Part shown: piece after piece, positions 41,397 to 49,423 of the stretch | Layout of the letters: every line of letters begins with the position of its first letter | How positions within the stretch are numbered: position 1 is the stretch's first letter | Assembly (NCBI GenBank): GCA_018241505.1 | Contig: JAFEDS010000013.1 | Location: forward strand, 373,417-437,416 | Direction of reading: 5' to 3' | Source of the DNA: Pseudomonadota bacterium | Lineage (GTDB): Bacteria; Pseudomonadota; Gammaproteobacteria; Steroidobacterales; Steroidobacteraceae | DNA length: 64,000 bases | Position numbers and translations under genes: made by a program | Notes under the pieces: generated by a model | Told to the model about the DNA's origin: nothing | The model's input: the letters and a program-made list of their open reading frames with translations, nothing else | Databases searched by the model: none

Positions 41397-43496
41397 ATGA
41401 ACGACGCCGCAGCCCCATCCACCCCGAAAGCTCCCATTACTCGCGAGCGTGCCCTGCACGCGTTGTACGAAGCCGCGGAGCTCGAGCACAATCTCATGTG
41501 TACGTACCTGTACGCGGCTTTCAGCCTGAAGGACGGGGAGGCTGAAGGGCTCGCGGCCGATGAGGCCGCGGCCGTTGGCCGCTGGCGAAAGGTACTGATC
41601 CGGGTCGCGGTCGAGGAAATGCAGCACCTGGCGGCCGTCTGGAACATCACGTCGGCCCTGGGCGGCGCGCCGCGGATCGGCCGCACCAACTTTCCCCTCG
41701 ACCCGGGCATGTTGCCGGCCGGTATCGTCGTCAAGCTCGCACCCTTTTCGCCCGAGACCCTGCAGCACTTTGTATTTCTGGAGCGTCCCAAGGGATCGAC
41801 GGAAGTCGATGGCGAAGGCTTCGTGTATGAACGCAACTATGTTCGGGGCAGCGACTATCCGTACCTGACGCCGATGGGAATCAACTACGACACCGTCGGC
41901 GATTTCTACGCCGCGCTGTCGAACGGTTTGAGGTCGATGGTGGCGCAGTACGGCGAAGCAGTTATTTTCGCGGGGGACCCGGCGCTGCAGTTGTCGCAGA
42001 ATGAGATCAACATGGCCGGCTGTAAGCCGGTGATTTGCGTCAAGACGGCCCTGGCCGCTTTCGATGCGATTGTCGTTCAGGGGGAAGGCGCGCCAGCGGA
42101 TTCGGCCGACTCTCACTACCAGAAGTTTCTCGGTGTGCGGGAGGAGTACCGCGCATTGAAGGCGAAAAACCCCAACTTTTCGCCAGCCTTTCCGGCGGCC
42201 ACCAACCCCGTACTGCGCCGGCCGCCGCGACCCGAGGGACGGGTGTGGCTCGAAAATCCCGACGCCATTGCGGTGGTGGACCTGGCCAATGCCTCGTATG
42301 GGTTGATGCTGCGACTACTAGCCTATGCCTACGCACTGCCGGCGCCCTGCGCGGAGAAGTCGTTGTCAGCCGACCTGGCGATTGGATTGATGCAGGCCAT
42401 GGTGCCGCTGGCCGAGCGGGCCGCCCGGCTTCCAGCGGGACCTTCCAATCCACACTGTCATGGGGGTGTGTCGTTTACGGCCTTGCGCGACGCCGCCGCA
42501 TTGCCTCCGGGACGCGCCGCTCGGCGGTTCTTTGTTGAGCGCTTTACGCAGCTATCCGAGGCAGCCGATGCATTGCGCGCCAGCGGCGATCAGCGGGTAC
42601 TGACGGCGGCGGACCTGCTGGGGAAGTTGGCCAAGCGGGCAGCGCGAGGGTTTGATCTGGCGGCGGCAGCCCCGACGGCCACAGCGGCCGTTGGCGCGGG
42701 CACTGTAGCAGGGGCTGCGGCGCCAGCGGGCACAGCGGCGCCCCCGGCGTCGGCGGGCATAGCGGCGCCCCCGGCGTCGGCGGGCATCGCACGCGCGTCA
42801 AACGGCGGCCAACCGGCGGCGGCGTCTGCTGGCGCAGCGGCCCCGGCCTACACCAACATCAACGGCATGGAAACCGCCCGCGGCGAAAAACTCGACCTCT
42901 TGTTTGAAACCAAACGCTGCATTCATGCGCGTTTCTGTGTGACCGGCGCTCCCGATGTGTTTCTCGCCAACACTCCGGGCGAATGGCTCCACCCGGACGC
43001 AATGGAAGTCGAGCGCGTCGTGGAAATCGCTCACGCGTGCCCCTCCGGCGCGGTTCAGTATCGCCGCAGGGACGGCGTACACAACGAAACCGCGCCTCCG
43101 GTCAACCTCGCGAGCATTCGCGAATCCGGACCCTATGCCGTACGGGGGCAGCTCGAGCTGGATGGCGAACCCATCGGCTTCCGCGCCACGTTGTGTCGCT
43201 GCGGTGCATCCAAAAACAAACCGTTCTGCGATGGCTCGCACCATGAGGTCAAATTCAGCGCCACGGGTGAGCCTGATACCGTCAAGGCCGATCCGCTCGC
43301 GGTCCGCAATGGCGTGCTGGCAATCGATCCGCAGCTCAACGGACCGTTATCGGTCCGAGGTAACCTGGAGATCACCAGCGGCACGGGCAGGATCGTTTCG
43401 CGCGTCACGGCCGCGAAGTTGTGTCGGTGTGGAGGCAGTGCCACCAAGCCGTTTTGTGATGGCACCCATGCGCGGATAGGGTTCAAGTCGACCTGA
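41397..43496 (+). CDS. Ferritin-like / ferredoxin-like / double CDGSH iron-sulfur fusion
   Basis: 699 residues from the ATG at 41397. Domain order: ferritin-like diiron domain (about residues 15-240; ALYEAAELEHNLMCTYLYAAF and VAVEEMQHLAAVWNI hold candidate Glu/His ligands), an Ala/Pro/Gly-rich linker (about 420-490), a Fer4_19-like [Fe-S] domain (RCIHARFCVTGAPDVFL ... AHACPSGAVQY), and two CDGSH domains (LCRCGASKNKPFCDGSH and LCRCGGSATKPFCDGTH), each with the Cys3-His ligand set for a [2Fe-2S] cluster. It could oxidise a substrate with electrons relayed from the clusters, or sense iron or oxidative state. It has no signal peptide. It is convergent with the Ldh-family gene, overlapping by 14 bases. 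Confidence 0.9.
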   Translation: MNDAAAPSTPKAPITRERALHALYEAAELEHNLMCTYLYAAFSLKDGEAEGLAADEAAAVGRWRKVLIRVAVEEMQHLAAVWNITSALGGAPRIGRTNFPLDPGMLPAGIVVKLAPFSPETLQHFVFLERPKGSTEVDGEGFVYERNYVRGSDYPYLTPMGINYDTVGDFYAALSNGLRSMVAQYGEAVIFAGDPALQLSQNEINMAGCKPVICVKTALAAFDAIVVQGEGAPADSADSHYQKFLGVREEYRALKAKNPNFSPAFPAATNPVLRRPPRPEGRVWLENPDAIAVVDLANASYGLMLRLLAYAYALPAPCAEKSLSADLAIGLMQAMVPLAERAARLPAGPSNPHCHGGVSFTALRDAAALPPGRAARRFFVERFTQLSEAADALRASGDQRVLTAADLLGKLAKRAARGFDLAAAAPTATAAVGAGTVAGAAAPAGTAAPPASAGIAAPPASAGIARASNGGQPAAASAGAAAPAYTNINGMETARGEKLDLLFETKRCIHARFCVTGAPDVFLANTPGEWLHPDAMEVERVVEIAHACPSGAVQYRRRDGVHNETAPPVNLASIRESGPYAVRGQLELDGEPIGFRATLCRCGASKNKPFCDGSHHEVKFSATGEPDTVKADPLAVRNGVLAIDPQLNGPLSVRGNLEITSGTGRIVSRVTAAKLCRCGGSATKPFCDGTHARIGFKST
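42734..42787 (+). repeat. Two exact 27-bp tandem repeats in the linker
   Basis: Positions 42734-42760 and 42761-42787 are identical. Each unit is nine codons, giving AAPPASAGI twice, so the reading frame is kept. The duplication lengthens the Ala/Pro linker between the ferritin-like and iron-sulfur domains. Confidence 0.9.
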
Positions 43497-44499
43497 GAGA
43501 CATCAGCATGGCGTGGGTCGGGCCGTCCAACACGAGCCCGTCGGTGCGTGCCCGGTCCCGACCGGCGAGCCGCCGCTCGCCGGGCAGCCGCACCCCTGAC
43601 TCCGCGGCGAGCTCGTTGCACAGCTCGGTCATTCGCGACCCGAATTCGGGGCCGCTGAAGGCATCCACGGCGAACGCAACCAACATCTGACCCACCCCCG
43701 GTGAAGGGCCCTGGTCATCCAGGAAGGAAGTAGCCTGCCAGCCGAAATGGCCGCCAGCGAGCGCCCCGCAAAGAATCTCGAGCATCAATGCCAGCGCGGA
43801 ACCCTTTGCGCCACCCGCGGGCAACAAGGCGCCGCCCAATGCGGCTGTCGCATCAGTAGCGGGATTGCCTTCCGAATCGATCGCCCAGTCAGGCGGGATT
43901 GGCTTGCCGGCCTTTTGGGCTGCAACAATTTTCGCGCGGGCAACGAGCGAGAGGGCGAGGTCGATGACCAGCGGTGCTCTTCCCGGAATGGGGGCAGCGA
44001 ACGCCAGCGGATTGGTTCCGAGCTTCGGCTGAACTCCGCCATGGATGGCCATGGCGCGCGGCGTGTTGGATACGACCATTGCGACCAGTCCGTGCTCGGC
44101 CAGTCGCTCAACCGTCCGGCCCGCCTGGCCGATGTGATGTGAGTTGAAAATGCCGGCGGCCGCAACACCCGTGTCACGCGTGAGCGTTGTGAGTGTGGCG
44201 ATCGCGAGATCGAGGGCGGGATAGGCAAATCCCCCGTGCGCATCGATCCTGAGCGATGCGGTCCGGGTAAACCTCAGCTCGGGCTGTGCCTGCCCGTTGA
44301 TCTTGCCGCTCCTGACTTGCGCCGCATAGCTGGCGACCCGTGACAACCCGTGGCCAGCCTGGCCGTCAACTTGCGCCGCGACCAGGGCCGCGGCGGTGGC
44401 CGCGGCGTTGGGTTTTGATGCCCCGCTCGTCACGAGTATCTGAGTGACGAGATCCTCCACCGCGGCCAGCGGCAGCGTGATCTTCCGGAATGCGTTCAC
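43483..44499 (-). CDS. Ldh-family NAD(P)-dependent oxidoreductase
   Basis: 338 residues of the malate/L-sulfolactate/ureidoglycolate dehydrogenase family (non-Rossmann). Landmarks: GQAGHGLSRVASYAAQVRSG near the N-terminus, FNSHHIGQAGRTVERLAEHGLVAMVVSNT with the catalytic His, and KLGTNPLAFAAPIPGRAPLVIDLALS. The family reduces or oxidises 2-oxo/2-hydroxy acids; ComC, an (R)-sulfolactate dehydrogenase, belongs to it. It precedes nothing but follows the UxaA-type lyase genes on the same strand, eight bases after the large subunit, so it is in their operon. The substrate is unknown. Confidence 0.9.
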   Translation of the reverse strand: MNAFRKITLPLAAVEDLVTQILVTSGASKPNAAATAAALVAAQVDGQAGHGLSRVASYAAQVRSGKINGQAQPELRFTRTASLRIDAHGGFAYPALDLAIATLTTLTRDTGVAAAGIFNSHHIGQAGRTVERLAEHGLVAMVVSNTPRAMAIHGGVQPKLGTNPLAFAAPIPGRAPLVIDLALSLVARAKIVAAQKAGKPIPPDWAIDSEGNPATDATAALGGALLPAGGAKGSALALMLEILCGALAGGHFGWQATSFLDDQGPSPGVGQMLVAFAVDAFSGPEFGSRMTELCNELAAESGVRLPGERRLAGRDRARTDGLVLDGPTHAMLMSLRST

Positions 44500-44506
44500 T
44501 CGCGCC

Positions 44507-45682
44507 TCAGGCGCTTCGATACAGCTTGGTCATGACAAACTCAACATGACCCAGCGCCTCCGCGGCCGTGTAGCGGCCGTTGGAGGTACGAACGATGCAG
44601 TCAATCAACGCGTCTCCTGCCTGATCGATGGTCATCTCGCGCCGGATGATTCCTGACACATCGACATCGATGTGCTCGCTCATCACGCGCACCGTCCGCG
44701 GATTTCCGCTCACCTTGATGACCGGCATGATGGGATTGCCGATGACATTGCCTTGCCCGGTCGGGAAGATGTGCAACGCATAGCCTGCGGCGGCCTGAAG
44801 GGTGCAGCACTCGGCCGCGGCCGAAGAAGTGTCCATGAAGTACAGTCCCTTGCCGCGCGCCGGTGCTTCGGCCGGTGCCAGCACATCAATGAACTTCACT
44901 TTCTTGCCGATCTTCTCGAGATTGCCCAGTGCCTTCTCTTCGATAGTGGTCAACCCGCCGGCAATGTTGCCTTTGGTGGGCTGGCTGTCGGACAGGTCGG
45001 ATGTCTTGTGCGCTTCAATGACATCCTTCTGGTAGGCCGACCAGGTCGTCATGAATTTCTGGGAGATTTCCGGCGACACGGCCCGGGCAGCGGCCAGGTG
45101 TTCCGCACCCGTCAGCTCCGAGGTTTCGCCGAAGCAGCCATAGAGTCCCAGCGGCACCAATTTGTCGTACATGTTGCCGACGGTCGGACAGGAAGCCAGA
45201 CCGGTCGTGGTGTCACTTTCACCGCACTTCGCGGCAATCCACACGTCAGTCAGCGGGCATTCGACACGCACTTGTTCCGAAGCGAGATGCACGAATTCCT
45301 TGGCCTTGCGGGAGGCGGCCGCCACGGTCGCGATGTCGCCGTTGCCCTCGATCCAGAATCCGGCCACGGGCTTGCCAGTCTGGGCGATGCCATCGACCAC
45401 CTTCTGAGTCCAGAGCGGCTCGATTCCAATGACAATGCAGGCGGCCACGTTCGGATTGGCGCCTGTTCCAATCATGGTCCGGAAGTGCAGCTCCAGGTCT
45501 TCTCCAAACTGCAGCCGTCCATACGCGTGCGGCAGGGCAATGGTCCCGCGGATATGCGCAGCCACCGCTTCGCAGGCGGCGTTGGAAATGTCATCGAGCG
45601 GTAGGATCGCCACGTAGTTGCGGATTCCGACGCGGCCGTTTTCGCGGCGATAGCCCCAGATGGTCTGATTTGAGTACGACAT
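44507..45682 (-). CDS. UxaA-family lyase, large subunit
   Basis: 391 residues from the ATG at 45682. It has the altronate/galactarate dehydratase C-terminal pattern: [46 protein letters not shown] (with conserved Cys), [26 protein letters not shown], and [23 protein letters not shown]. The family binds an iron or [Fe-S] centre and eliminates a group from C2/C3 of a hydroxy acid. Closest by eye are split enzymes such as (2R)-sulfolactate sulfo-lyase SuyB and altronate dehydratase. The small SAF subunit is encoded directly upstream. Confidence 0.85.
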   Translation of the reverse strand: MSYSNQTIWGYRRENGRVGIRNYVAILPLDDISNAACEAVAAHIRGTIALPHAYGRLQFGEDLELHFRTMIGTGANPNVAACIVIGIEPLWTQKVVDGIAQTGKPVAGFWIEGNGDIATVAAASRKAKEFVHLASEQVRVECPLTDVWIAAKCGESDTTTGLASCPTVGNMYDKLVPLGLYGCFGETSELTGAEHLAAARAVSPEISQKFMTTWSAYQKDVIEAHKTSDLSDSQPTKGNIAGGLTTIEEKALGNLEKIGKKVKFIDVLAPAEAPARGKGLYFMDTSSAAAECCTLQAAAGYALHIFPTGQGNVIGNPIMPVIKVSGNPRTVRVMSEHIDVDVSGIIRREMTIDQAGDALIDCIVRTSNGRYTAAEALGHVEFVMTKLYRSA

Positions 45683-45687
45683 GAGCG

Positions 45688-45978
45688 TTACCACCGCTTG
45701 GTCTTGAGGTTGTGGGTATGCACATGGTCACCCTTGCGCACGGCGGCGACGATTCGGCCGATGTCCTCGCCGTACTTGATCACGGTGTCCCCGACCGCGA
45801 GGTCCTGAAGCGCGACCTTGTGCCCGATGGGGACGTTCTGATTGCTGGTAGCGTGAAATTCGCTGTTATCCTCGGTCACCACACAGAACATGTCGGTGCC
45901 CGCCGCGAGATTCTCGACGACGACCACGCCGACGTTGTCGCGGCGGTTGTGCACGAGCAGGTGAGGTATCTTGGCCAT
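45688..45978 (-). CDS. UxaA-family lyase, small SAF-domain subunit
   Basis: 96 residues forming one SAF domain (beta-clip): [21 protein letters not shown], then [27 protein letters not shown] and [12 protein letters not shown]. It matches the N-terminal portion of fused altronate dehydratases and the separate small subunit SuyA of sulfolactate sulfo-lyase. It is translated just before the large subunit (five-base gap). Its promoter lies in the 100-base divergent region with the SMP-30 gene, which holds a perfect operator-like palindrome. Confidence 0.87.
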   Translation of the reverse strand: MAKIPHLLVHNRRDNVGVVVVENLAAGTDMFCVVTEDNSEFHATSNQNVPIGHKVALQDLAVGDTVIKYGEDIGRIVAAVRKGDHVHTHNLKTKRW

Positions 45979-45999
45979 GGCGATCCATCTATTAACGAA

Positions 46000-46013
46000 G
46001 TCTTATATAAGAC
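46000..46013. promoter_or_regulatory. 14-bp operator candidate for the GntR regulator
   Basis: GTCTTATATAAGAC is a perfect palindrome in the divergent promoter region of the lyase and lactonase genes. GntR/UTRA regulators bind short GT...AC dyads of this kind. A partial repeat, ATAAGAC followed by ATAAGAT, overlaps it. Confidence 0.6.
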
Positions 46014-46078
46014 ATAAGATTGCAGATTGAAATGACGAAGACAAGTGTCCCGATTACCCTTGACGTGAGCACATCGAT

Positions 46079-46966
46079 ATGAGCACACAGGGCGCCGCTT
46101 TCACTCTCGCTCTGGACGTGGATTGCACGCTCGGCGAGTCGCCGGTGTGGGTTCCCGAGCGCGGTGTGTTGATTTTTGTCGACATCAGCGGCCGCAAGCT
46201 CTACCGCTTCGATCCGCTCTCGCGGCAGCTTGCGCAGGCCGGTGTCGATGAGGACATCGGCTGCGTGGCCGTGGCTCGCGGTGGCGGCTATGTCGCCGGC
46301 ATGCGCTCCGGAGTCTGGCTGTTGAACGAGTCTGGCAGCAAGCGCCGGAAGTTGGTTTCCAACCCGGAAGACCTCGCCAGCAGCCGCTTCAATGACGGCC
46401 GCGTCGACCCCGCGGGCCGCTATTTGAGCGCCACGCTCGATGAGTCGAAGAAGATCGGCAACGCGGGATTGTACCGGTGTGACGCGCGCGGTCTGGCGAA
46501 GTTGGATCAGGGCTTCATGACCGGCAATGGGCTGGCATTCGCGCCGGATGGCCGCACGCTGTATTTTTCCGACACGCCGCGCTTTGTCATCTACCGGTTT
46601 GATTACGATCCTGCCACGGGGGAGGCCGCCAACCGCCGCGAGTTCGTACGCCTCGAGCCGACCGCAACCGATCGGGGTCGACCGGATGGCGCCGCCGTGG
46701 ATGCCGAAGGTTGCTATTGGTCCTCGTTGTACGAGGGAAGCCGGGTTGCCCGGTTCGATCCGTCGGGCAAGCTCCTGTCAACACATGCCTTGCCGGTGCG
46801 CTGTCCGACGATGCCGGCATTTGGTGGCGCGGATTTGAAAACGTTGTTTGTGACAACGGCTCGCGACAAGAATCCGCCGCCTGGCGTGGGTGCGGGCGGC
46901 GGTCTTTACTCTCTTCGCGTCGCTGTGCCGGGTCTGCCCAATCCCTTGTTCAATCCACAGCTATGA
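46079..46966 (+). CDS. SMP-30/gluconolactonase-family lactonase
   Basis: 295 residues, a six-bladed propeller. Landmarks: CTLGESPVWVPERGVLIFVDI with the first metal-binding Glu, SSRFNDGRVDPAGRY with the conserved Asn-Asp, TGNGLAFAPDGRTLYFSDTPRFVIY with the Asn ligand, and DGAAVDAEGCYW with the Asp ligand. All four metal ligands of the family are visible. Such enzymes open sugar-acid 1,4- or 1,5-lactones. It is divergent from the UxaA-type lyase genes and probably supplies their hydroxy-acid substrate. The substrate cannot be read from sequence. Confidence 0.9.
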   Translation: MSTQGAAFTLALDVDCTLGESPVWVPERGVLIFVDISGRKLYRFDPLSRQLAQAGVDEDIGCVAVARGGGYVAGMRSGVWLLNESGSKRRKLVSNPEDLASSRFNDGRVDPAGRYLSATLDESKKIGNAGLYRCDARGLAKLDQGFMTGNGLAFAPDGRTLYFSDTPRFVIYRFDYDPATGEAANRREFVRLEPTATDRGRPDGAAVDAEGCYWSSLYEGSRVARFDPSGKLLSTHALPVRCPTMPAFGGADLKTLFVTTARDKNPPPGVGAGGGLYSLRVAVPGLPNPLFNPQL

Positions 46967-46973
46967 GGCAGCC

Positions 46974-47711
46974 CTAGGTCAGTTTCACCGCATACACCAG
47001 GTCGTCCGATCTCACTCGGCTGGTGCGCCACTCAACCTTCTGCTCACGCAACGAGACGGCAACGCGATCGATTACCAGGATCGGGCTGCCCGCGGCGATC
47101 TGCAGCGCCTTCGCGTCCGCCGCTGTTGCCAACTCGGCCCTGAGCTCTTCGTGGGCGGCTGTGATGTTGATGCCGTACTCGGTCTGATACAACGAGTACA
47201 AGGTATTCGGCAGCGACGCGCGCTTCTCGATTTCGGGAAACAGAGCCGATGGAATCACAATCAACTCATGTACGGCAGGGCGTCCATCAATGCAGCGCGT
47301 GCGCGTAATCTCGACCACCCGGTCGGTCCGCGCCAGATCGAGCTTCACCCGTTCAGGCGCACGTGAGACTCGAACCCGCACCGATTCGCGGGCGCGCTCA
47401 GGGACCGCGCGCTGGCCGCCAGGGTGCGCCATCCGGAAGAAGCGGAAGAGGGCACGCTCCTGGGTGTTCTCGGCAATGAAGGTTCCCTTACCCTGGCGGC
47501 GCTCGAGCAGCTTCTCTGCGGTGAGGGAATCGAGCACCTTGCGCATCGTCCCCTGGCTGACGCCCATTTCGCGAGCGAGGGTCTGTTCGCTGGGGAGCGC
47601 CTCACCCGGACGCCATTTCCCCTCCGCAACCTGGCGTACGACAATGTCGTAAACCTGCCGATACAAGGGCCTGTAGCCCGGCGTCTCAGTCACGGATTCA
47701 ATCTCTCCCAT
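46974..47711 (-). CDS. GntR/HutC-family regulator with UTRA domain
   Basis: 245 residues from the ATG at 47711. The N-terminal winged helix is PLYRQVYDIVVRQVAEGKWRPGEALPSEQTLAREMGVSQGTMRKVLDSLTAEKLLERRQGKGTFI (about residues 13-78, in parts), followed by a UTRA effector domain ending DRVAVSLREQKVEWRTSRVRSDDLVYAV. HutC-type proteins repress catabolic genes until a sugar-acid or amino-acid-like ligand binds. It lies seven bases from the lactonase stop on the opposite strand. The palindrome at 46000 is a likely binding site. Confidence 0.93.
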   Translation of the reverse strand: MGEIESVTETPGYRPLYRQVYDIVVRQVAEGKWRPGEALPSEQTLAREMGVSQGTMRKVLDSLTAEKLLERRQGKGTFIAENTQERALFRFFRMAHPGGQRAVPERARESVRVRVSRAPERVKLDLARTDRVVEITRTRCIDGRPAVHELIVIPSALFPEIEKRASLPNTLYSLYQTEYGINITAAHEELRAELATAADAKALQIAAGSPILVIDRVAVSLREQKVEWRTSRVRSDDLVYAVKLT

Positions 47712-47856
47712 GGGTCCCCCCTGGGCCGGAAACCTACGCTGGGGCCGATCCACCTGTCCAGCACCGGCAGCGACGGGACTGGCTTTACCGGGGCGTTGAC
47801 GATCGCAGATCCAGCCAGCAGTATTGTTCCGCGCGACGGTAGCCTAGCGAGAAGCA

Positions 47857-49368
47857 TTGGTGACATTCGACGAGCCGCCCTATGATCTGCTGGTCGTCGG
47901 TGGTGGCATAAATGGTGTTGGGATTGCCCGCGATGCAGCGGGACGAGGATTGTCGGTACTGCTCGTTGAGCGCGACGATCTGGCGGCCGCGACGTCGTCC
48001 GCCTCTTCCAAGCTCGTGCACGGCGGGTTGCGTTACCTCGAGCAATATGAATTCCGGCTGGTACGCGAGAGCCTGGCGGAGCGTGAAGTGCTGCTGGCGG
48101 CCGCGCCGCACATCATCTGGCCGCTGCGTTTTGTTTTGCCGATTCACAGCGGTTTGCGTCCCCCCTGGGTTTTGCGGGCCGGCCTGTTTCTCTACGACCA
48201 CATTGGCGGCCGCAAGGTGCTGCCACCCACGCGAACTGTGCGAAGAGGGCGTGACAACGCGCTGACGCCGCTTGCGGAAAAGTACGTTCAGGGCTTCGAG
48301 TATTCCGACTGTTGGGCCGACGATGCACGTCTCGTGGCCATCAATGCGGTTGATGCCGCAGCCCGGGGTGCCTGTATAGAGCCCGGTTGGAATGTCACCG
48401 GCGCCCGCCGGGAAGGCGCGCTCTGGCACGTCGACATGGTTTCCAACAACGGTAAGCAGCGGACCGTTCGCGCAAGCGGACTCGTGAATGCGGCGGGGCC
48501 GTGGGTGCAGGAGGTATTGCGCTCGACTGGAAGCGTCCGGCGCAGCTCGCTTCGACTGGTGAAGGGAAGTCATGTTGTTGTCCCGCGGCTGTACGAAGGG
48601 CCGCAGGCATTTACCCTTCAGACCAGTGACCGGCGCATTGTTTTTATCATTCCGTACCAGGATGATTTCACGCTCATCGGGACCACCGATATTCCATTCA
48701 CGGGGGATCCTTCGAAAGTCACGGCCAGTAGCGCGGAGCTGCATTATCTTTGCGACCTTGCGTCGGAATACTTGCAGGCGCCGGTTACTGGGACGCAGGC
48801 GGTGTGGAGCTATTCGGGCGTCAGGCCCTTGTATGATGATGGCGATGTCAGTGCATCGACCGTGACGCGTGATTATGTGTTTGACCTGGACACGGCGGAA
48901 GGGCGCACGCCCTTGTTGTCTGTGTATGGTGGGAAGCTGACGACGTATCGCAGGCTTGCCGAACATGCGATGTCAGAGCTTCGCTCGTCATTGCGGTTTG
49001 ATGCGCGGGAGTGGACGCGCGGGTCGATTCTGCCGGGCGGGGATATTCCCAACGGCGATTTCGAGACATTTGCAAACGCGCAGGCGGCCCGGTATGCCTG
49101 GTTGCCGGCGAAGCTGGCGCGCCGGCTGTGTCGGGCGTATGGGACGCGCATCGAGTTGGTGTTAGGCAATGCGCAGGGGGTGAAGGACCTGGGTGAGGAG
49201 CTGGGGCCTGGGTTGTATGAGGCCGAGTTGCAGTTCATGCGGGATAAGGAGTGGGCTCGAACGGGAGCTGATGCGCTTTGGCGGCGGTCCAAGATGGGGT
49301 TGCGGTTGAGTGAGGCCCAGCGGGAGCAGGTGGCGGCGTGGTTTGGGAAACAAGTCGCCGTTGGGTGA
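47857..49368 (+). CDS. glpD: FAD-dependent glycerol-3-phosphate dehydrogenase
   Basis: 503 residues, the normal size for the aerobic enzyme. The FAD-binding fold is at the N-terminus: YDLLVVGGGINGVGIARDAAGRGLSVLLVE, then TSSASSKLVHGGLRYLEQYEFRLVRESLAERE, a GlpD signature. PYQDDFTLIGTTDIPFTGDP and WSYSGVRPLYDD also match. It oxidises glycerol-3-phosphate to dihydroxyacetone phosphate and passes electrons to quinone at the inner membrane. The start is TTG at 47857 or GTG at 47860. It is convergent with glpK, 55 bases apart; the inverted repeat GCGCG/CGCGC at 49399-49413 may be a weak shared terminator. Confidence 0.96.
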   Translation: MVTFDEPPYDLLVVGGGINGVGIARDAAGRGLSVLLVERDDLAAATSSASSKLVHGGLRYLEQYEFRLVRESLAEREVLLAAAPHIIWPLRFVLPIHSGLRPPWVLRAGLFLYDHIGGRKVLPPTRTVRRGRDNALTPLAEKYVQGFEYSDCWADDARLVAINAVDAAARGACIEPGWNVTGARREGALWHVDMVSNNGKQRTVRASGLVNAAGPWVQEVLRSTGSVRRSSLRLVKGSHVVVPRLYEGPQAFTLQTSDRRIVFIIPYQDDFTLIGTTDIPFTGDPSKVTASSAELHYLCDLASEYLQAPVTGTQAVWSYSGVRPLYDDGDVSASTVTRDYVFDLDTAEGRTPLLSVYGGKLTTYRRLAEHAMSELRSSLRFDAREWTRGSILPGGDIPNGDFETFANAQAARYAWLPAKLARRLCRAYGTRIELVLGNAQGVKDLGEELGPGLYEAELQFMRDKEWARTGADALWRRSKMGLRLSEAQREQVAAWFGKQVAVG

Positions 49369-49423
49369 GCATGGTGACCGATGCCTTCTCGGTGGTCCGC
49401 GCGTAGTTCGCGCCTACAGCGAC

